The notes under the pieces: model-generated
Seen by the model: only the letters and a program-made list of their open reading frames with translations
Databases searched by the model: none
What the model was told of the DNA's origin: nothing
From: Tessaracoccus timonensis
GTDB taxonomy: Bacteria > Actinomycetota > Actinomycetes > Propionibacteriales > Propionibacteriaceae
Direction of reading: 5' to 3'
DNA length: 64,000 nucleotides
NCBI RefSeq assembly: GCF_900343145.1
Contig: NZ_LT996886.1
Coordinates: 248,001-312,000, forward strand
In this document: piece after piece, positions 18,945-28,167 of the stretch
Layout of the letters: every line of letters starts with the position of its first letter
How positions within the stretch are numbered: the stretch's first letter is position 1
Program-made: the position numbers and the translations under genes

Positions 18945-18966
18945 GACAGTTGTGTTGAGTCGCAGA

Positions 18967-19257
18967 CTACTTCGCGCGCTCCACGATCTCGGTCAAACGC
19001 CAGCGCTTCTTGGCGGACAGCGGGCGGGTCTCCATGACGCGCACGCGGTCACCGATGCCAGCGGTGTTCTCCTCGTCGTGCGCCTGGAGGCGCTCCGACT
19101 TGGTGATGACCTTGCCGTACAGCGGGTGCTTCACGCGGTCTTCCACCATGACGACGATCGTCTTGTCCATCTTGTCGCTCACGACGACGCCGGTGAGGAC
19201 CTTGCGACGGCCACGCTCCTCGGTCTGCTCGACCTGGGTGTTCTGTTCAGTCATCAC
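18967..19257 (-). CDS. rpsQ: 30S ribosomal protein S17
   Basis: 96 aa. [20 protein letters not shown] and [19 protein letters not shown] are diagnostic of S17, a primary 16S rRNA binder. An N-terminal extension of about 15 residues is typical of actinobacteria. It overlaps rpmC by 4 nt. Confidence 0.97.
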   Translation of the reverse strand: MMTEQNTQVEQTEERGRRKVLTGVVVSDKMDKTIVVMVEDRVKHPLYGKVITKSERLQAHDEENTAGIGDRVRVMETRPLSAKKRWRLTEIVERAK

Positions 19258-19484
19258 TTCTCCTCAGAGGGCTCTTCGACGATGCCCAGGTTGCGTTCCT
19301 GGAGCACGGTGTAGACACGGGCGATGTCCTTGCGGACTTCGCGCAGACGCCCATGAGATTCGAGCTGGCCGGTAGCGGCCTGGAAGCGCAGCCCAAACAG
19401 CTCCTGCTTCAGCTCGACGACCTTCTCGTTGAGAGCGTCACGGCTCATGCCGCGCAGTTCGGCGGCCTTCAGTGCGTTGCTCAT
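19254..19484 (-). CDS. rpmC: 50S ribosomal protein L29
   Basis: 76 aa, two-helix L29 ([46 protein letters not shown]). It lies at the tunnel exit beside L23. It overlaps rplP by 1 nt and rpsQ by 4 nt. Confidence 0.97.
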   Translation of the reverse strand: MSNALKAAELRGMSRDALNEKVVELKQELFGLRFQAATGQLESHGRLREVRKDIARVYTVLQERNLGIVEEPSEEK

Positions 19485-19903
19485 CAGAACTCACCTGCTT
19501 CGCGCTTGATGAAACGTGCCTTGAAAGGAAGCTTGTGGATGGCGAGGCGCATTGCCTCACGCGCCACGGCTTCGTCGACACCCGAGAGCTCGAACACGAC
19601 GCGTCCGGGCTGGATGTTCGCGACCCACCACTCTGGAGAACCCTTACCGGAACCCATGCGGGTTTCAGCCGGCTTCTTGGTGAGCGGGCGGTCCGGGTAC
19701 ACGTTGATCCAGACCTTACCGCCACGCTTGATGTGACGGGTCATTGCAATACGTGCGGCCTCGATCTGACGGTTGGTCAGGTACGACGGTTCGAGCGCCT
19801 GGATACCGTAGTCACCGAAGGCCAGCTTGGTGCCACCCTTGGCGACGCCGCTGCGCTTAGGGTGATGCTGCTTGCGGAATTTCACTCGACGTGGAATCAG
19901 CAT
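19484..19903 (-). CDS. rplP: 50S ribosomal protein L16
   Basis: 139 aa. [39 protein letters not shown] and the MGSGKG motif are canonical. L16 organises the A-site region of the 50S subunit. Confidence 0.97.
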   Translation of the reverse strand: MLIPRRVKFRKQHHPKRSGVAKGGTKLAFGDYGIQALEPSYLTNRQIEAARIAMTRHIKRGGKVWINVYPDRPLTKKPAETRMGSGKGSPEWWVANIQPGRVVFELSGVDEAVAREAMRLAIHKLPFKARFIKREAGEF

Positions 19904-19904
19904 G

Positions 19905-20717
19905 TCAGGCTCCTGCGTTCTCGTTCACGGCAGCCTCGGCCTGAGGCGCCGCGGCCTGTGCGCGACGACGTCCGCCGCGCTCGGGACGATCCCCACGATC
20001 GCCGCGGCCCGGGCGACGGCCTGGACGCTGGCGGCCACCGGGGGCCTGGTTACGGGCGGCCTTCTGGGCTGCGCGTTCGGCGCGCGTGCCAGTGACGTCG
20101 CCCTTGTAGATCCACACCTTCACGCCGATACGGCCGAAGGTGGTACGGGCCTCGAAGAAGCCGTAGTCGATGTCCGCGCGCAGCGTGTGCAGCGGAACTC
20201 GACCCTCGCGGTAGCCCTCCGAGCGAGACATTTCCGCGCCGCCGAGACGCCCAGAGCACTTGATGCGGATGCCCTTAGCCCCAGCGCGCATGGCCGACTG
20301 CTGCGCCTTGCGCATGGCGCGTCGGAACGCGACACGTGCGCTGAGCTGCTCAGCAATGCCCTGTGCGACGAGCTGGGCGTCGGTCTCGGTGTTCTTCACC
20401 TCAAGGATGTTGAGCTGCACCTGCTTGCCGGTGAGCTTCTCGAGCTCGCCGCGCACGCGCTCCGCCTCCGCGCCGTTACGCCCAATGACGATGCCAGGGC
20501 GGGCGGCGTGCAGGAAGATGGTGACACGCTCAGAGCGGCGCTCGATCTCGATCGACGAGATGCCCGCGCGCTCCAGGTTTTCCTTGAGCCATTCGCGAAT
20601 CTTGACGTCTTCACCAACGAGTGCAGCGTAGCCCTTATCAGCGAACCAACGGGTGGTGTGATCAGACGTCACGCCGAGCCGGAAGCCGTTCGGATTAATC
20701 TTTTGTCCCACGATCAA
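19905..20717 (-). CDS. rpsC: 30S ribosomal protein S3
   Basis: 270 aa. [17 protein letters not shown] start, KH domain with GVIGRNGAE-type loop ([19 protein letters not shown]) and C-terminal [13 protein letters not shown] are all present. A basic, low-complexity tail of about 55 residues (Arg/Gly/Ala-rich) exceeds the E. coli length, as in other actinobacteria. S3 lines the mRNA entry channel and contributes to helicase activity. Confidence 0.97.
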   Translation of the reverse strand: MIVGQKINPNGFRLGVTSDHTTRWFADKGYAALVGEDVKIREWLKENLERAGISSIEIERRSERVTIFLHAARPGIVIGRNGAEAERVRGELEKLTGKQVQLNILEVKNTETDAQLVAQGIAEQLSARVAFRRAMRKAQQSAMRAGAKGIRIKCSGRLGGAEMSRSEGYREGRVPLHTLRADIDYGFFEARTTFGRIGVKVWIYKGDVTGTRAERAAQKAARNQAPGGRQRPGRRPGRGDRGDRPERGGRRRAQAAAPQAEAAVNENAGA

Positions 20718-21115
20718 TCCTCCTTCGACTCGCGGGGTTCGACAACGACGGTGATGTGGCTCCCTCGCTTGAGGATCCGGCTGGCAGAACCCTTAGCGCG
20801 GGGGCGAATCCGACGAAGGGTGACACCTTCGTCGACGAACGCCTTGGAAATGTAGAGGTCATCAGCGCGCAGGGCCTCGGCGGACTCGGCGTTGGCGATG
20901 GCGGAAGCCACCACCTTGTACACCGGTTCAGAGGCTGCCTGCGGCGCAAACTTCAGCGCGGTGAGGGCGTCGTTGACGTCCATGCCGCGCACCAGGTCGA
21001 CGACGCGTCGGACCTTGCGGGGGCTCATCCGGACGTGGCGCGCAATGGCGTACGAGCCAGGACGATCCCCGAGCAGGACCTCGCGGCGACGGCTCAAGCC
21101 GTTTTCGTTGCTCAT
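20714..21115 (-). CDS. rplV: 50S ribosomal protein L22
   Basis: 133 aa. [20 protein letters not shown] and the C-terminal [20 protein letters not shown] region are diagnostic; the latter includes the beta hairpin that lines the exit tunnel and affects macrolide response. No deletion is seen in the hairpin. A short acidic/basic extension lies at the N-terminus. Confidence 0.97.
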   Translation of the reverse strand: MSNENGLSRRREVLLGDRPGSYAIARHVRMSPRKVRRVVDLVRGMDVNDALTALKFAPQAASEPVYKVVASAIANAESAEALRADDLYISKAFVDEGVTLRRIRPRAKGSASRILKRGSHITVVVEPRESKED

Positions 21116-21143
21116 AAATCAGTTCCCTATTTCTCGAATTGCC

Positions 21144-21425
21144 TTAGCGCCGGCGTGCCTTCTTGTCGTCCTTCACGTGCCCCTTGAAGGTGCGCGTGGG
21201 GGCGAACTCGCCGAGCTTGTGACCGATCATCGACTCGGTGACGAACACCGGGACGTGCTTGCGGCCGTCGTGGACAGCGATGGTGTGACCCAGCATGTCC
21301 GGCACGATCATGGAGCGCCGGGACCAGGTACGAATGACGTTTTTTGTGCCCTTTTCGTTCTGAGCGTCCACCTTCTTCATCAGGTGGTCGTCAACGAAGG
21401 GGCCCTTCTTCAAACTGCGTGGCAT
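21144..21425 (-). CDS. rpsS: 30S ribosomal protein S19
   Basis: 93 aa. [39 protein letters not shown] and [14 protein letters not shown] are canonical S19 motifs. S19 binds the 16S 3' head domain with S13. Confidence 0.97.
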   Translation of the reverse strand: MPRSLKKGPFVDDHLMKKVDAQNEKGTKNVIRTWSRRSMIVPDMLGHTIAVHDGRKHVPVFVTESMIGHKLGEFAPTRTFKGHVKDDKKARRR

Positions 21426-21441
21426 TGTTCAGGCTCCCTTA

Positions 21442-22278
21442 TCAGCGCTTCTTGCCGGTCTTGCGACGGCGGACGATCATGCGGTTGCTCGCCTTCTTCT
21501 TGCTGCGAGTGCGGCCTTCCTTCTGGCCCCAAGGCGAGACAGGATGGCGACCACCCGACGTACGACCCTCGCCACCACCGTGAGGGTGGTCGACCGGGTT
21601 CATCACGACACCGCGGACAGTCGGGCGGATGCCCTTCCAGCGGTTACGCCCGGCCTTACCCCAGTGGATGTTGGCCTGCTCAGCGTTGCCGACGGCACCG
21701 ATGGTGGCTCGGCAACGGACGTCGACCATACGCATTTCACCCGACGGCATACGCAGCGTGGCGTGCTTGCCTTCACGAGCGACCAGCTGGATAGACGCGC
21801 CGGCCGAGCGACCGAGCTTCGCGCCGCCGCCGGGGCGGAGCTCCACAGCATGCACAACGGTACCGACGGGAATCTGGCGCAGCTCGAGGTTGTTACCCGG
21901 CTTAATGTCAGAACCCTGTCCAGCAACCACCTGCGCGCCCTGCTGGAGACCGTTCGGGGCGATGATGTAGCGCTTCTCACCGTCGGCGTAGTGCAGGAGT
22001 GCGATACGCGCGGTGCGGTTCGGGTCGTATTCGATGTGCGCGACCTTGGCGGGCACGCCATCCTTGTCGTAACGCTTGAAGTCGATCAGGCGGTACGCCT
22101 GCTTGTGACCTCCGCCGATGTGACGCGTCGTGATGCGCCCGGAGTTGTTGCGACCGCCCGTCTTCGTCTTAGCAACGAGCAGCGACTTCTCCGGCGTCGA
22201 GCGAGTGATCTCGGCGAAGTCCGAGACGCTCGAACCGCGACGGCCCGGCGTAGTCGGCTTGTACTTGCGGATACCCAT
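21442..22278 (-). CDS. rplB: 50S ribosomal protein L2
   Basis: 278 aa, full length. [15 protein letters not shown] start; [20 protein letters not shown] contains the conserved His of L2 required near the peptidyl transferase centre. No irregularities. Confidence 0.97.
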   Translation of the reverse strand: MGIRKYKPTTPGRRGSSVSDFAEITRSTPEKSLLVAKTKTGGRNNSGRITTRHIGGGHKQAYRLIDFKRYDKDGVPAKVAHIEYDPNRTARIALLHYADGEKRYIIAPNGLQQGAQVVAGQGSDIKPGNNLELRQIPVGTVVHAVELRPGGGAKLGRSAGASIQLVAREGKHATLRMPSGEMRMVDVRCRATIGAVGNAEQANIHWGKAGRNRWKGIRPTVRGVVMNPVDHPHGGGEGRTSGGRHPVSPWGQKEGRTRSKKKASNRMIVRRRKTGKKR

Positions 22279-22307
22279 GAGAGTTCAGTTCCTTCCTCGC
22301 CGCTCGA

Positions 22308-22613
22308 TCACTCGGTGGGGCCGAAGATGTCGATGCGGTCGCCCTCAGCCAGGGTGACGATCGCACGCTTGGTGTCGACGGTCTTGCCCATGCCGTAGCG
22401 GGTACGACGGGACTTGCCCTGGCGGTTGGCGGTGTTCACGCTGAGGACCTTGACGCCGAAGATCTCCTCGATGGCGATCTTGATCTCGGTCTTGTTGGCG
22501 TCGGGAGCGACGATGAACGTGTACTTGTTCTCGTCGAGCAGGTTGTAGCTCTTCTCGCTCACGACGGGGCGCAGGATGATGTCTCGGTGGTTGCGGATCT
22601 TCAGACCAGTCAC
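22308..22613 (-). CDS. rplW: 50S ribosomal protein L23
   Basis: 101 aa. [20 protein letters not shown] and [20 protein letters not shown] are diagnostic. L23 is the docking site for trigger factor and SRP at the tunnel exit. It overlaps rplD by 4 nt. Confidence 0.97.
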   Translation of the reverse strand: MTGLKIRNHRDIILRPVVSEKSYNLLDENKYTFIVAPDANKTEIKIAIEEIFGVKVLSVNTANRQGKSRRTRYGMGKTVDTKRAIVTLAEGDRIDIFGPTE

Positions 22614-23500
22614 TTCTTCTCCTCCTCGGAGTTGTTAGAGACGGCGTTCACGAAGCCCGCGGCCTCGGCGGCCTCGACGCTGTTGAACCAGACCTCAGCC
22701 TTGGTGCGTCCGTACCACGGGGACTCGGGGGTGTGGAACTTACCGGAATCGGCATTGCCCTTGATGTCGAACCCTGCCGGAGGATTGTCGCCCTTGTAGG
22801 AGCCGTCAGCGGGCGCCTCGACGTCGGCGGCCTCGGCCGACGTCGCTGCCGCCTTCACCGACTTGCCCTTGGCGGGGCCGGCGACGAATGCCGCGAGCGC
22901 TGCCTCAGAGAACACAACCTTGTCGTTGACCAGCACGTCGTAGGCGTTCAGCTGGTCGACGAGGATGGCGTGCACCTGCGCCGCGTTACGGACGGACAGC
23001 CAGGCGACTTCCTCGAAGCGGTCGAGCACGACGAGCACCTTGTCGATCTCGCCGAACTGCGCGAGCGTGGCCAGCGCGGCCTTCGTCGACGGCTTCTCGC
23101 CAGCGACGAGCTCCTTCACGACGAACACCTGCTGCTCACGAGCGCGATCAGACAGAGCGCCGCGGAGCGCAGCTGCGACCATCTTCTTAGGGGTGCGCTG
23201 GGCGTAGTCGCGGGGCTGCGGGCCGTGCACGACGCCACCGCCCGTCCACTGTGGTGCGCGGATAGAGCCATGACGGGCACGGCCGGTGCCCTTCTGGCGC
23301 CAAGGCTTCTTGCCGCCGCCACGAACTTCGCCGCGGCCCTTCACCTTGTGCGTACCCTGGCGCGCGGCAGCCAGCTGGGCTACCACGACCTGGTGGATCA
23401 AGGGGATGTTCGTCTGAACGTCGAAGAGTTCAGCGGGCAGCTCAACGGAGCCGGCCTTCTTGCCCTTGACATCAATCACGTCAACATTGTTGGTGCTCAT
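22610..23500 (-). CDS. rplD: 50S ribosomal protein L4 with C-terminal sunset-like extension
   Basis: 296 aa, about 80 longer than usual L4. Residues 1 to about 210 are ordinary L4, with the tunnel loop [20 protein letters not shown]. After an Ala-rich linker (about 214-233), residues about 234-285 hold a small compact domain with [18 protein letters not shown] and [17 protein letters not shown]. The same kind of domain occurs at the ends of several actinobacterial translation and DNA-associated proteins and is labelled sunset in some databases (from memory). Its role is unknown. The reading frame and operon overlaps (4 nt with both neighbours) are clean, so it is not a frameshift artefact. 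Confidence 0.97.
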   Translation of the reverse strand: MSTNNVDVIDVKGKKAGSVELPAELFDVQTNIPLIHQVVVAQLAAARQGTHKVKGRGEVRGGGKKPWRQKGTGRARHGSIRAPQWTGGGVVHGPQPRDYAQRTPKKMVAAALRGALSDRAREQQVFVVKELVAGEKPSTKAALATLAQFGEIDKVLVVLDRFEEVAWLSVRNAAQVHAILVDQLNAYDVLVNDKVVFSEAALAAFVAGPAKGKSVKAAATSAEAADVEAPADGSYKGDNPPAGFDIKGNADSGKFHTPESPWYGRTKAEVWFNSVEAAEAAGFVNAVSNNSEEEKK

Positions 23501-24153
23501 GCTGCGTCACCCTTCCGGGCAGCGCTGCGCACGACGACGAGCGAGCCCTTGTTGCCGGGGATCGCGCCGCGCACGAGCAGCAGACCGCGCTCGGCGTCCA
23601 CGGCGTGGATCTTGAGATTCTGGACAGTCACCTTGTCGTTGCCCATACGGCCAGCCATGCGCAGACCCTTGAACACGCGACCAGGGGTGGAGCATCCACC
23701 AATCGAACCGGGAGAGCGGTGCTTGCGGTGCACACCGTGCGAGGCGCGCAGACCAGCGAAGCCGTGACGCTTCATCACACCGGCAGTGCCCTTACCCTTC
23801 GTGGTGCCAGTCACATCGACGATGTCGCCATCAGCGAAGACATCGGCGGTGAGCTCCTGGCCGAGGGTGAACTCGGATGCGTTGGCAGTGCGAAGCTCGA
23901 CGAGATGCTTGCGCGGGGTCACGTCAGCTTTCGCAAAGTGGCCAGCCGCGGGCTTGGTTACCTTCTTGGCCTTCAACGCACCGTACCCGAGCTGCACGGC
24001 GGAGTACCCGTCGACCTCGGGGGTGCGGACCTGCGTCACGACGCACGGACCGGCTTGGATCACGGTTACGGGAACGACCTTGTTGTCATCGTCCCACATC
24101 TGGGTCATGCCGAGCTTGGTGCCCAGAATGCCCTTCACAATTCGTTCACTCAT
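23497..24153 (-). CDS. rplC: 50S ribosomal protein L3
   Basis: 218 aa. [20 protein letters not shown] start and [20 protein letters not shown], then [20 protein letters not shown] are diagnostic of L3, one of the first proteins in 50S assembly. ATG 24153 (MSERIVKG) is chosen from homology; upstream frame is intergenic and rpsJ sequence. Confidence 0.97.
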   Translation of the reverse strand: MSERIVKGILGTKLGMTQMWDDDNKVVPVTVIQAGPCVVTQVRTPEVDGYSAVQLGYGALKAKKVTKPAAGHFAKADVTPRKHLVELRTANASEFTLGQELTADVFADGDIVDVTGTTKGKGTAGVMKRHGFAGLRASHGVHRKHRSPGSIGGCSTPGRVFKGLRMAGRMGNDKVTVQNLKIHAVDAERGLLLVRGAIPGNKGSLVVVRSAARKGDAA

Positions 24154-24163
24154 GCTTGACACC

Positions 24164-24475
24164 TCACGGAAGCTTGATCTCGATGTCGACGCCCGCAGGA
24201 AGATCAAGGCGCATGAGCGAGTCGACCGTCTTCGGGGTGGGGTCGAGGATGTCGATGAGGCGCTTGTGCGTGCGCATCTCAAAGTGCTCGCGGCTGTCCT
24301 TGTCCTTGTGGGGCGAACGAATAACACAGAACACGTTCTTCTCGGTGGGCAGCGGCACGGGGCCAGCCACCTGGGCACCGGTGCGAGTCACAGTATCGAC
24401 GATCTTGCGCGCCGAGCTGTCGATGACCTCGTGGTCATACGCCCGCAGCCGGATGCGGATCTTTTGTCCCGCCAC
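24164..24475 (-). CDS. rpsJ: 30S ribosomal protein S10 (NusE)
   Basis: 103 aa. [17 protein letters not shown] and [19 protein letters not shown] are diagnostic. S10 is also NusE, partner of NusB in antitermination and of NusG in transcription-translation coupling. GTG start with AAGGA 6 nt upstream. It is the first gene of the 11-gene S10 operon rpsJ-rplC-rplD-rplW-rplB-rpsS-rplV-rpsC-rplP-rpmC-rpsQ. Confidence 0.97.
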   Translation of the reverse strand: MAGQKIRIRLRAYDHEVIDSSARKIVDTVTRTGAQVAGPVPLPTEKNVFCVIRSPHKDKDSREHFEMRTHKRLIDILDPTPKTVDSLMRLDLPAGVDIEIKLP

Positions 24476-24692
24476 AGTTGTTCCTTCTTCTCGTCCCTAT
24501 TGAACTGGAGTTCATTGGGGTAAAACCCCTTGTCGCTCCCACCCCCGCGGACGGGAGTGTCGCGCTCGCACCCGGCTGAAAGCTGCCTTCCGAACTCAGA
24601 AGGCCTTCCAAACACTTGAGTGCTTGCCCGACCATGCCGGCGGAAAAACAGCCCACAAAACGGGCACCGCTCAGCGGAGCAACCTGACTATC
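24476..24692 (-). promoter_or_regulatory. S10 operon leader and tentative promoter
   Basis: About 215 nt precede rpsJ. On the minus strand a GATAGT hexamer (24687-24692) is the best -10, but its -35 is poor. The leader holds hairpins: GCCTTC/GAAGGC midway and GGGG/CCCC around a TTTTA loop just upstream of the ribosome-binding site. Leader structure is expected where S10 operons are regulated by L4, but this cannot be shown here. Confidence 0.4.
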
Positions 24693-24721
24693 TTGACACG
24701 GACGCCCCGCACACACCAAAT

Positions 24722-24759
24722 CGGCCCCCGTCAAGGCGCTCACCACCTCGACGGGGCCG
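24722..24759 (-). terminator. Terminator after the QWGGQP-repeat membrane protein gene
   Basis: A strong stem (CGGCCCC and GTC against GAC and GGGGCCG, with an inner AGG/CCT) just 4 bp past the stop of the gene at 24764, insulating it from the S10 leader. Confidence 0.7.
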
Positions 24760-24763
24760 CTGG

Positions 24764-25537
24764 TCATTTCTGCTTCGAGAGCTCCACTGCGGCCTGCTCT
24801 ACCTCGGACTTCGACGCCGCACGACTTCCAGAACCAGTGTCGAATGCTACGACAGAGAACCCCTTCTTGTCCTCATAGATCACGGCGCAGGCAGTGCCCT
24901 TGACGCCCTCACTCTCACCGCTGTAACAGACGACGCCTTTGGCGGGCTTGGTTTCCTCGAACTTCGACTCGTCGAAATTCTCGTCCTGGATGACATCAGG
25001 CTCGCCGTCCTCATCCTCCTCAAAGTCGAACTCGTCGACCAGCAGCTGCTTGTCGTCCTTCTCGTACACGTTGCCAATCGAGATTCCGAGACCCTGGTCA
25101 TCCTCGGTCTTTGACCAACCCCCGAACTCGCTGGGCAGCGCTGGGCGCTCCTTGCCTGCGTAATTGCCGCCACCCAGCACCAAAACGAGCGTGGCAATGA
25201 TGGCGATGAGCAGCAGAGCACCGACGCCTATGCCAATCCACAAACCAGTCTTAGACTTCTGCGGTGCGGGCTTTCCCCACTGCTGACCGTTCCACTGTTG
25301 CGGCTGCTGGCCCCACTGCTGCGGCCCCCCTTGAGGCGCCTGTGGTCCGCCCCACTGTTGCGGCGACGGCTGACCACCGGGCTGGCCTCCCCATTGCTGC
25401 CCCGAGGCTGGCGCAGTCGGCTGCCCACCCCACTGCGGCGCTGACGGCTGACCCGTCGGTTGGCCGCCCCATTGCTGGGGGTGCTGGGGATAGTTGTTCC
25501 CACCTTGATTCCACGGCTGCTGAGGTGGATAGCTCAT
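24764..25537 (-). CDS. Membrane protein with Gln/Gly/Trp-rich repeat N-terminus
   Basis: 257 aa. About 100 N-terminal residues are a low-complexity cytoplasmic tail built of QWGGQP-like repeats. One transmembrane helix follows (GLWIGIGVGALLLIAIIATLVLVL), then an acidic extracytoplasmic domain of about 130 residues with two Cys (VCYSG and TACAV), which may form a disulphide. The architecture is common in actinobacterial cell-envelope proteins of unknown function. ATG 25537 is chosen for GAAGGGAA 7 nt upstream. It is divergent from the siderophore reductase gene. No function can be assigned. Confidence 0.85.
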   Translation of the reverse strand: MSYPPQQPWNQGGNNYPQHPQQWGGQPTGQPSAPQWGGQPTAPASGQQWGGQPGGQPSPQQWGGPQAPQGGPQQWGQQPQQWNGQQWGKPAPQKSKTGLWIGIGVGALLLIAIIATLVLVLGGGNYAGKERPALPSEFGGWSKTEDDQGLGISIGNVYEKDDKQLLVDEFDFEEDEDGEPDVIQDENFDESKFEETKPAKGVVCYSGESEGVKGTACAVIYEDKKGFSVVAFDTGSGSRAASKSEVEQAAVELSKQK

Positions 25538-25632
25538 TACGGTTCCCTTCGTCGAAGTATTACGAGAGTATCCACCGCGTGGGCTCGCGCACCATTCCTC
25601 CATGGCCACAATTCAGAAACAAAACCCTTGCG

Positions 25633-25638
25633 TATTAT
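25633..25638 (+). promoter_or_regulatory. Probable -10 for the siderophore-interacting protein gene
   Basis: TATTAT, a near-consensus -10, 29 nt upstream of ATG 25668. The -35 region is weak. No DtxR/IdeR-like operator was recognised. Confidence 0.4.
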
Positions 25639-25667
25639 GTAAGCTAGTCGTCACCATGGAGAAACCT

Positions 25668-26444
25668 ATGCCTGCCGCAATCAACCCTGCGCGCCCTCAA
25701 CCTGCGATCGCCCGGCTCACCGTCGCACGAAAAGAACAGCTCTGCGACTCAATGATTCGCATCGTCTTTTCCGTCGATCAGTTCAGCTACACCGGCTTCA
25801 CCGATTCATATCTCAAATTCTTGTTCGACGAGCACGGCCCCCTACAGCACGTTCCTGAGCAGCGCCCCACACTGCGCACTTACACCGTACGGCGCTACGA
25901 CGCAGACGCACGTGAGGTAACCGTCGATTTCCTCGTGCACGGCTCCGAGGGTTTGGCAGGCCCGTGGGCGACGCGCTGCGTGCCAGGTGAGCAGGTGCTC
26001 GCGCGAGGGCCGGGCGGGAAATGGTCACCAGCCACCGATGCCGATTTCCACCTCTTCGTCGGTGATGAATCAGCCATGCCAGCGATCGCCGCCGGCCTCG
26101 AGCGGCTTGACGAACGCGCGCGCGGCTTGGTCATTATCGAGACTGGGCACGGCACCCACCAGTTGGACGCACCCGACGGCGTGGAAGTGCGGTGGGCACC
26201 TCGCGATGGCGACCCATACGACGAGCAGCGGCTAGCGCAGCTCGTCGCCGCACTCCCCTGGGACGCCTTCGGTGACATCAGCGTCTTCGCTCACGGAGAG
26301 CGCGGCGCGATGAAGGCGCTCCGCGCGGTGTTCAAGGAACGCAATGTGCCTGCCGACCGGTTGAGCATCTCGGGATATTGGGCATTCGGCCGCGTCGAGG
26401 ATGAGTTCCAGGCAGAGAAGAAGACTGCCATCGGCAAGATCTAG
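25668..26444 (+). CDS. Siderophore-interacting protein (FAD-dependent ferric-siderophore reductase)
   Basis: 258 aa, SIP/ViuB family. The protein releases iron from imported ferric siderophores by flavin-dependent reduction in the cytoplasm. The FAD motif RxYTxR is present (LRTYTVRR), followed by VDFLVHGSEGLAGPWA, a LFVGDESAMPAI segment for NAD(P)H binding and the conserved C-terminal GYWAFGR. ATG 25668 has GGAG 6 nt upstream; ATG 25656 has no Shine-Dalgarno. It stands alone, with no siderophore transporter adjacent. Confidence 0.92.
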   Translation: MPAAINPARPQPAIARLTVARKEQLCDSMIRIVFSVDQFSYTGFTDSYLKFLFDEHGPLQHVPEQRPTLRTYTVRRYDADAREVTVDFLVHGSEGLAGPWATRCVPGEQVLARGPGGKWSPATDADFHLFVGDESAMPAIAAGLERLDERARGLVIIETGHGTHQLDAPDGVEVRWAPRDGDPYDEQRLAQLVAALPWDAFGDISVFAHGERGAMKALRAVFKERNVPADRLSISGYWAFGRVEDEFQAEKKTAIGKI

Positions 26445-26583
26445 CGCTGCTTCCAGCTGCCCTCCGTCGCATCCGCATCACAGCAAGAGTTCATAACAAT
26501 CTGCCGATGCGTTCCACTTTCGTCCACGCGTCCGCTAGCGTATGTCGCGGCCAATTCAACGACGCATTTTATTTGAGGTCACC

Positions 26584-28146
26584 GTGGACACCATGCAACG
26601 AGGCAAAGCCATCCTCGAGATGCAGCGCATCACCAAGACATTCCCAGGTGTAAAAGCACTTGACGAGGTGAGCTTCGAAGTGCAGGAAGGCACCATCCAC
26701 TCGCTCTGCGGCGAAAACGGTGCTGGAAAGTCCACGTTGATGAAGGTGCTCTCCGGCGTGTGGCCGTACGGTTCCTACGAAGGCAGCATCATCTTCGACG
26801 GCGAAGAATGCCAGTTCGCTACCATCCGCGATTCCGAGGCTAAGGGCATCGTCATCATTCACCAGGAGCTCGCGCTCATCCCCGAGCTCTCCATCGCGGA
26901 GAACATCTTTCTGGGCAACGAGCGTCGTCGGGGGCTCAGCATCGACTGGACGCAGACCCGTCGAGAGGCGAAGCGACTCATGGAAGAGGTGGGGCTCGAC
27001 GACAACCCCGACACCCCGGTGAAAGAGATCGGCGTCGGCAAACAGCAGCTCGTCGAGATCGCGAAAGCGCTCTCCAAAGACGTGCGCCTGCTCATCCTGG
27101 ACGAGCCGACTTCGGCGCTCAACGAAGAGGAATCGGCGCACCTGCTGAACCTCATGCGCGCCCAGCGCGAGCGCGGCATTTCGCAGATCATGATCTCGCA
27201 CAAGCTCAATGAGATCGCGGAGATTTCCGACGACATCACCGTCATCCGCGACGGCAAAGCCGTCGAAACCATGCACATCACCGACCACCAGGTGGACGAA
27301 GACCACGTGATCCGTCTCATGGTGGGCCGCCCCCTCGACAACCGCTTCCCCGACCGCGAACCCCACATCGGCAAACCCCTCTTCGAGCTGCGCGACTGGA
27401 CGGTGCGCCACCCGACCATCCAAGACCGACTCATCTGCAAAGGCTCGAACATCGAGGTCCGCGCCGGCGAAGTGGTGGGGCTCGCAGGCCTCATGGGCGC
27501 CGGCCGCACCGAGCTTGCGCGCTCCGTGTTCGGGCACTCGTACGGGGTAGTCCAGCATGGCATGGTGCTGATGCACGGCAAGGAGGTCGACACCAGCTCC
27601 GTTCCCGCTGCGATCAACGCCGGCATCGCGTACCTGCCCGAAGACCGCAAGACGCAGGGGCTGAACCTGCTCGACGACATCAAAGGCCAGGTCGTGTCAT
27701 CGAAGCTGAAGAAGGCCTGCCAAGGTGGCATCAGCATCGACTGGCACCACGTGCGCACCACAGCGCGCCAATACCGCGAAGAGATGCGCATCAAGGCGCC
27801 CACCGTCGACACCCCCGTTGCGACGCTGTCGGGCGGGAACATGCAGAAGGTCGTGCTGGCGAAGTGGATCTACAGCGACCCAGAGCTGCTGATCCTCGAC
27901 GAGCCCACGCGCGGCATCGACGTCGGGGCCAAATTCGAGATCTACCAGCTCATCAACAAGCTTGCGGCGGACGGTAAAGCCGTCATCGTCATCTCCTCTG
28001 AGCTGCCCGAGCTGCTCGGCATCACCGATCGCATCTACACCATTTTTGAAGGCGCCGTCACCGGTTGCCTCGACACCCAAGACGCCGACCAGGAATCCCT
28101 GATGCGCCTCATCAACCCCACCTCGGCACGCCCCGCCACAGTCTGA
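26584..28146 (+). CDS. Sugar ABC transporter ATP-binding protein, CUT2 family (two ABC domains)
   Basis: 520 aa with two tandem ABC modules. The first has Walker A GENGAGKST, a signature region VGKQQLVEIAKAL and Walker B LLILDEPTSALN. The second has a degenerate P-loop (GLMGAGRTELA) and the signature LSGGNMQKVVLAKWI, as usual in RbsA/XylG/MmsA-type ATPases. It energises import of a monosaccharide. GTG 26584 is chosen because GAGG lies 5 nt upstream; the ATG at 26593 is an alternative. It is followed by its permease and binding protein, and the set resembles the GguA-GguB-ChvE system. Confidence 0.92.
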   Translation: MDTMQRGKAILEMQRITKTFPGVKALDEVSFEVQEGTIHSLCGENGAGKSTLMKVLSGVWPYGSYEGSIIFDGEECQFATIRDSEAKGIVIIHQELALIPELSIAENIFLGNERRRGLSIDWTQTRREAKRLMEEVGLDDNPDTPVKEIGVGKQQLVEIAKALSKDVRLLILDEPTSALNEEESAHLLNLMRAQRERGISQIMISHKLNEIAEISDDITVIRDGKAVETMHITDHQVDEDHVIRLMVGRPLDNRFPDREPHIGKPLFELRDWTVRHPTIQDRLICKGSNIEVRAGEVVGLAGLMGAGRTELARSVFGHSYGVVQHGMVLMHGKEVDTSSVPAAINAGIAYLPEDRKTQGLNLLDDIKGQVVSSKLKKACQGGISIDWHHVRTTARQYREEMRIKAPTVDTPVATLSGGNMQKVVLAKWIYSDPELLILDEPTRGIDVGAKFEIYQLINKLAADGKAVIVISSELPELLGITDRIYTIFEGAVTGCLDTQDADQESLMRLINPTSARPATV

Positions 28147-28167
28147 TTTTGGAGGCATTGCACAACT

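Noticed and set aside
24693-24698. TTGACA on the plus strand as a promoter
   Set aside because: No -10 at the right spacing and no plus-strand gene follows; it lies in the leader region of the minus-strand rpsJ operon.
25264-25520. QWGGQP-type repeats as a CRISPR-like or tandem DNA repeat array
   Set aside because: The units are irregular in length and the periodicity is at protein level only; they encode the low-complexity tail of the membrane protein at 24764-25537.
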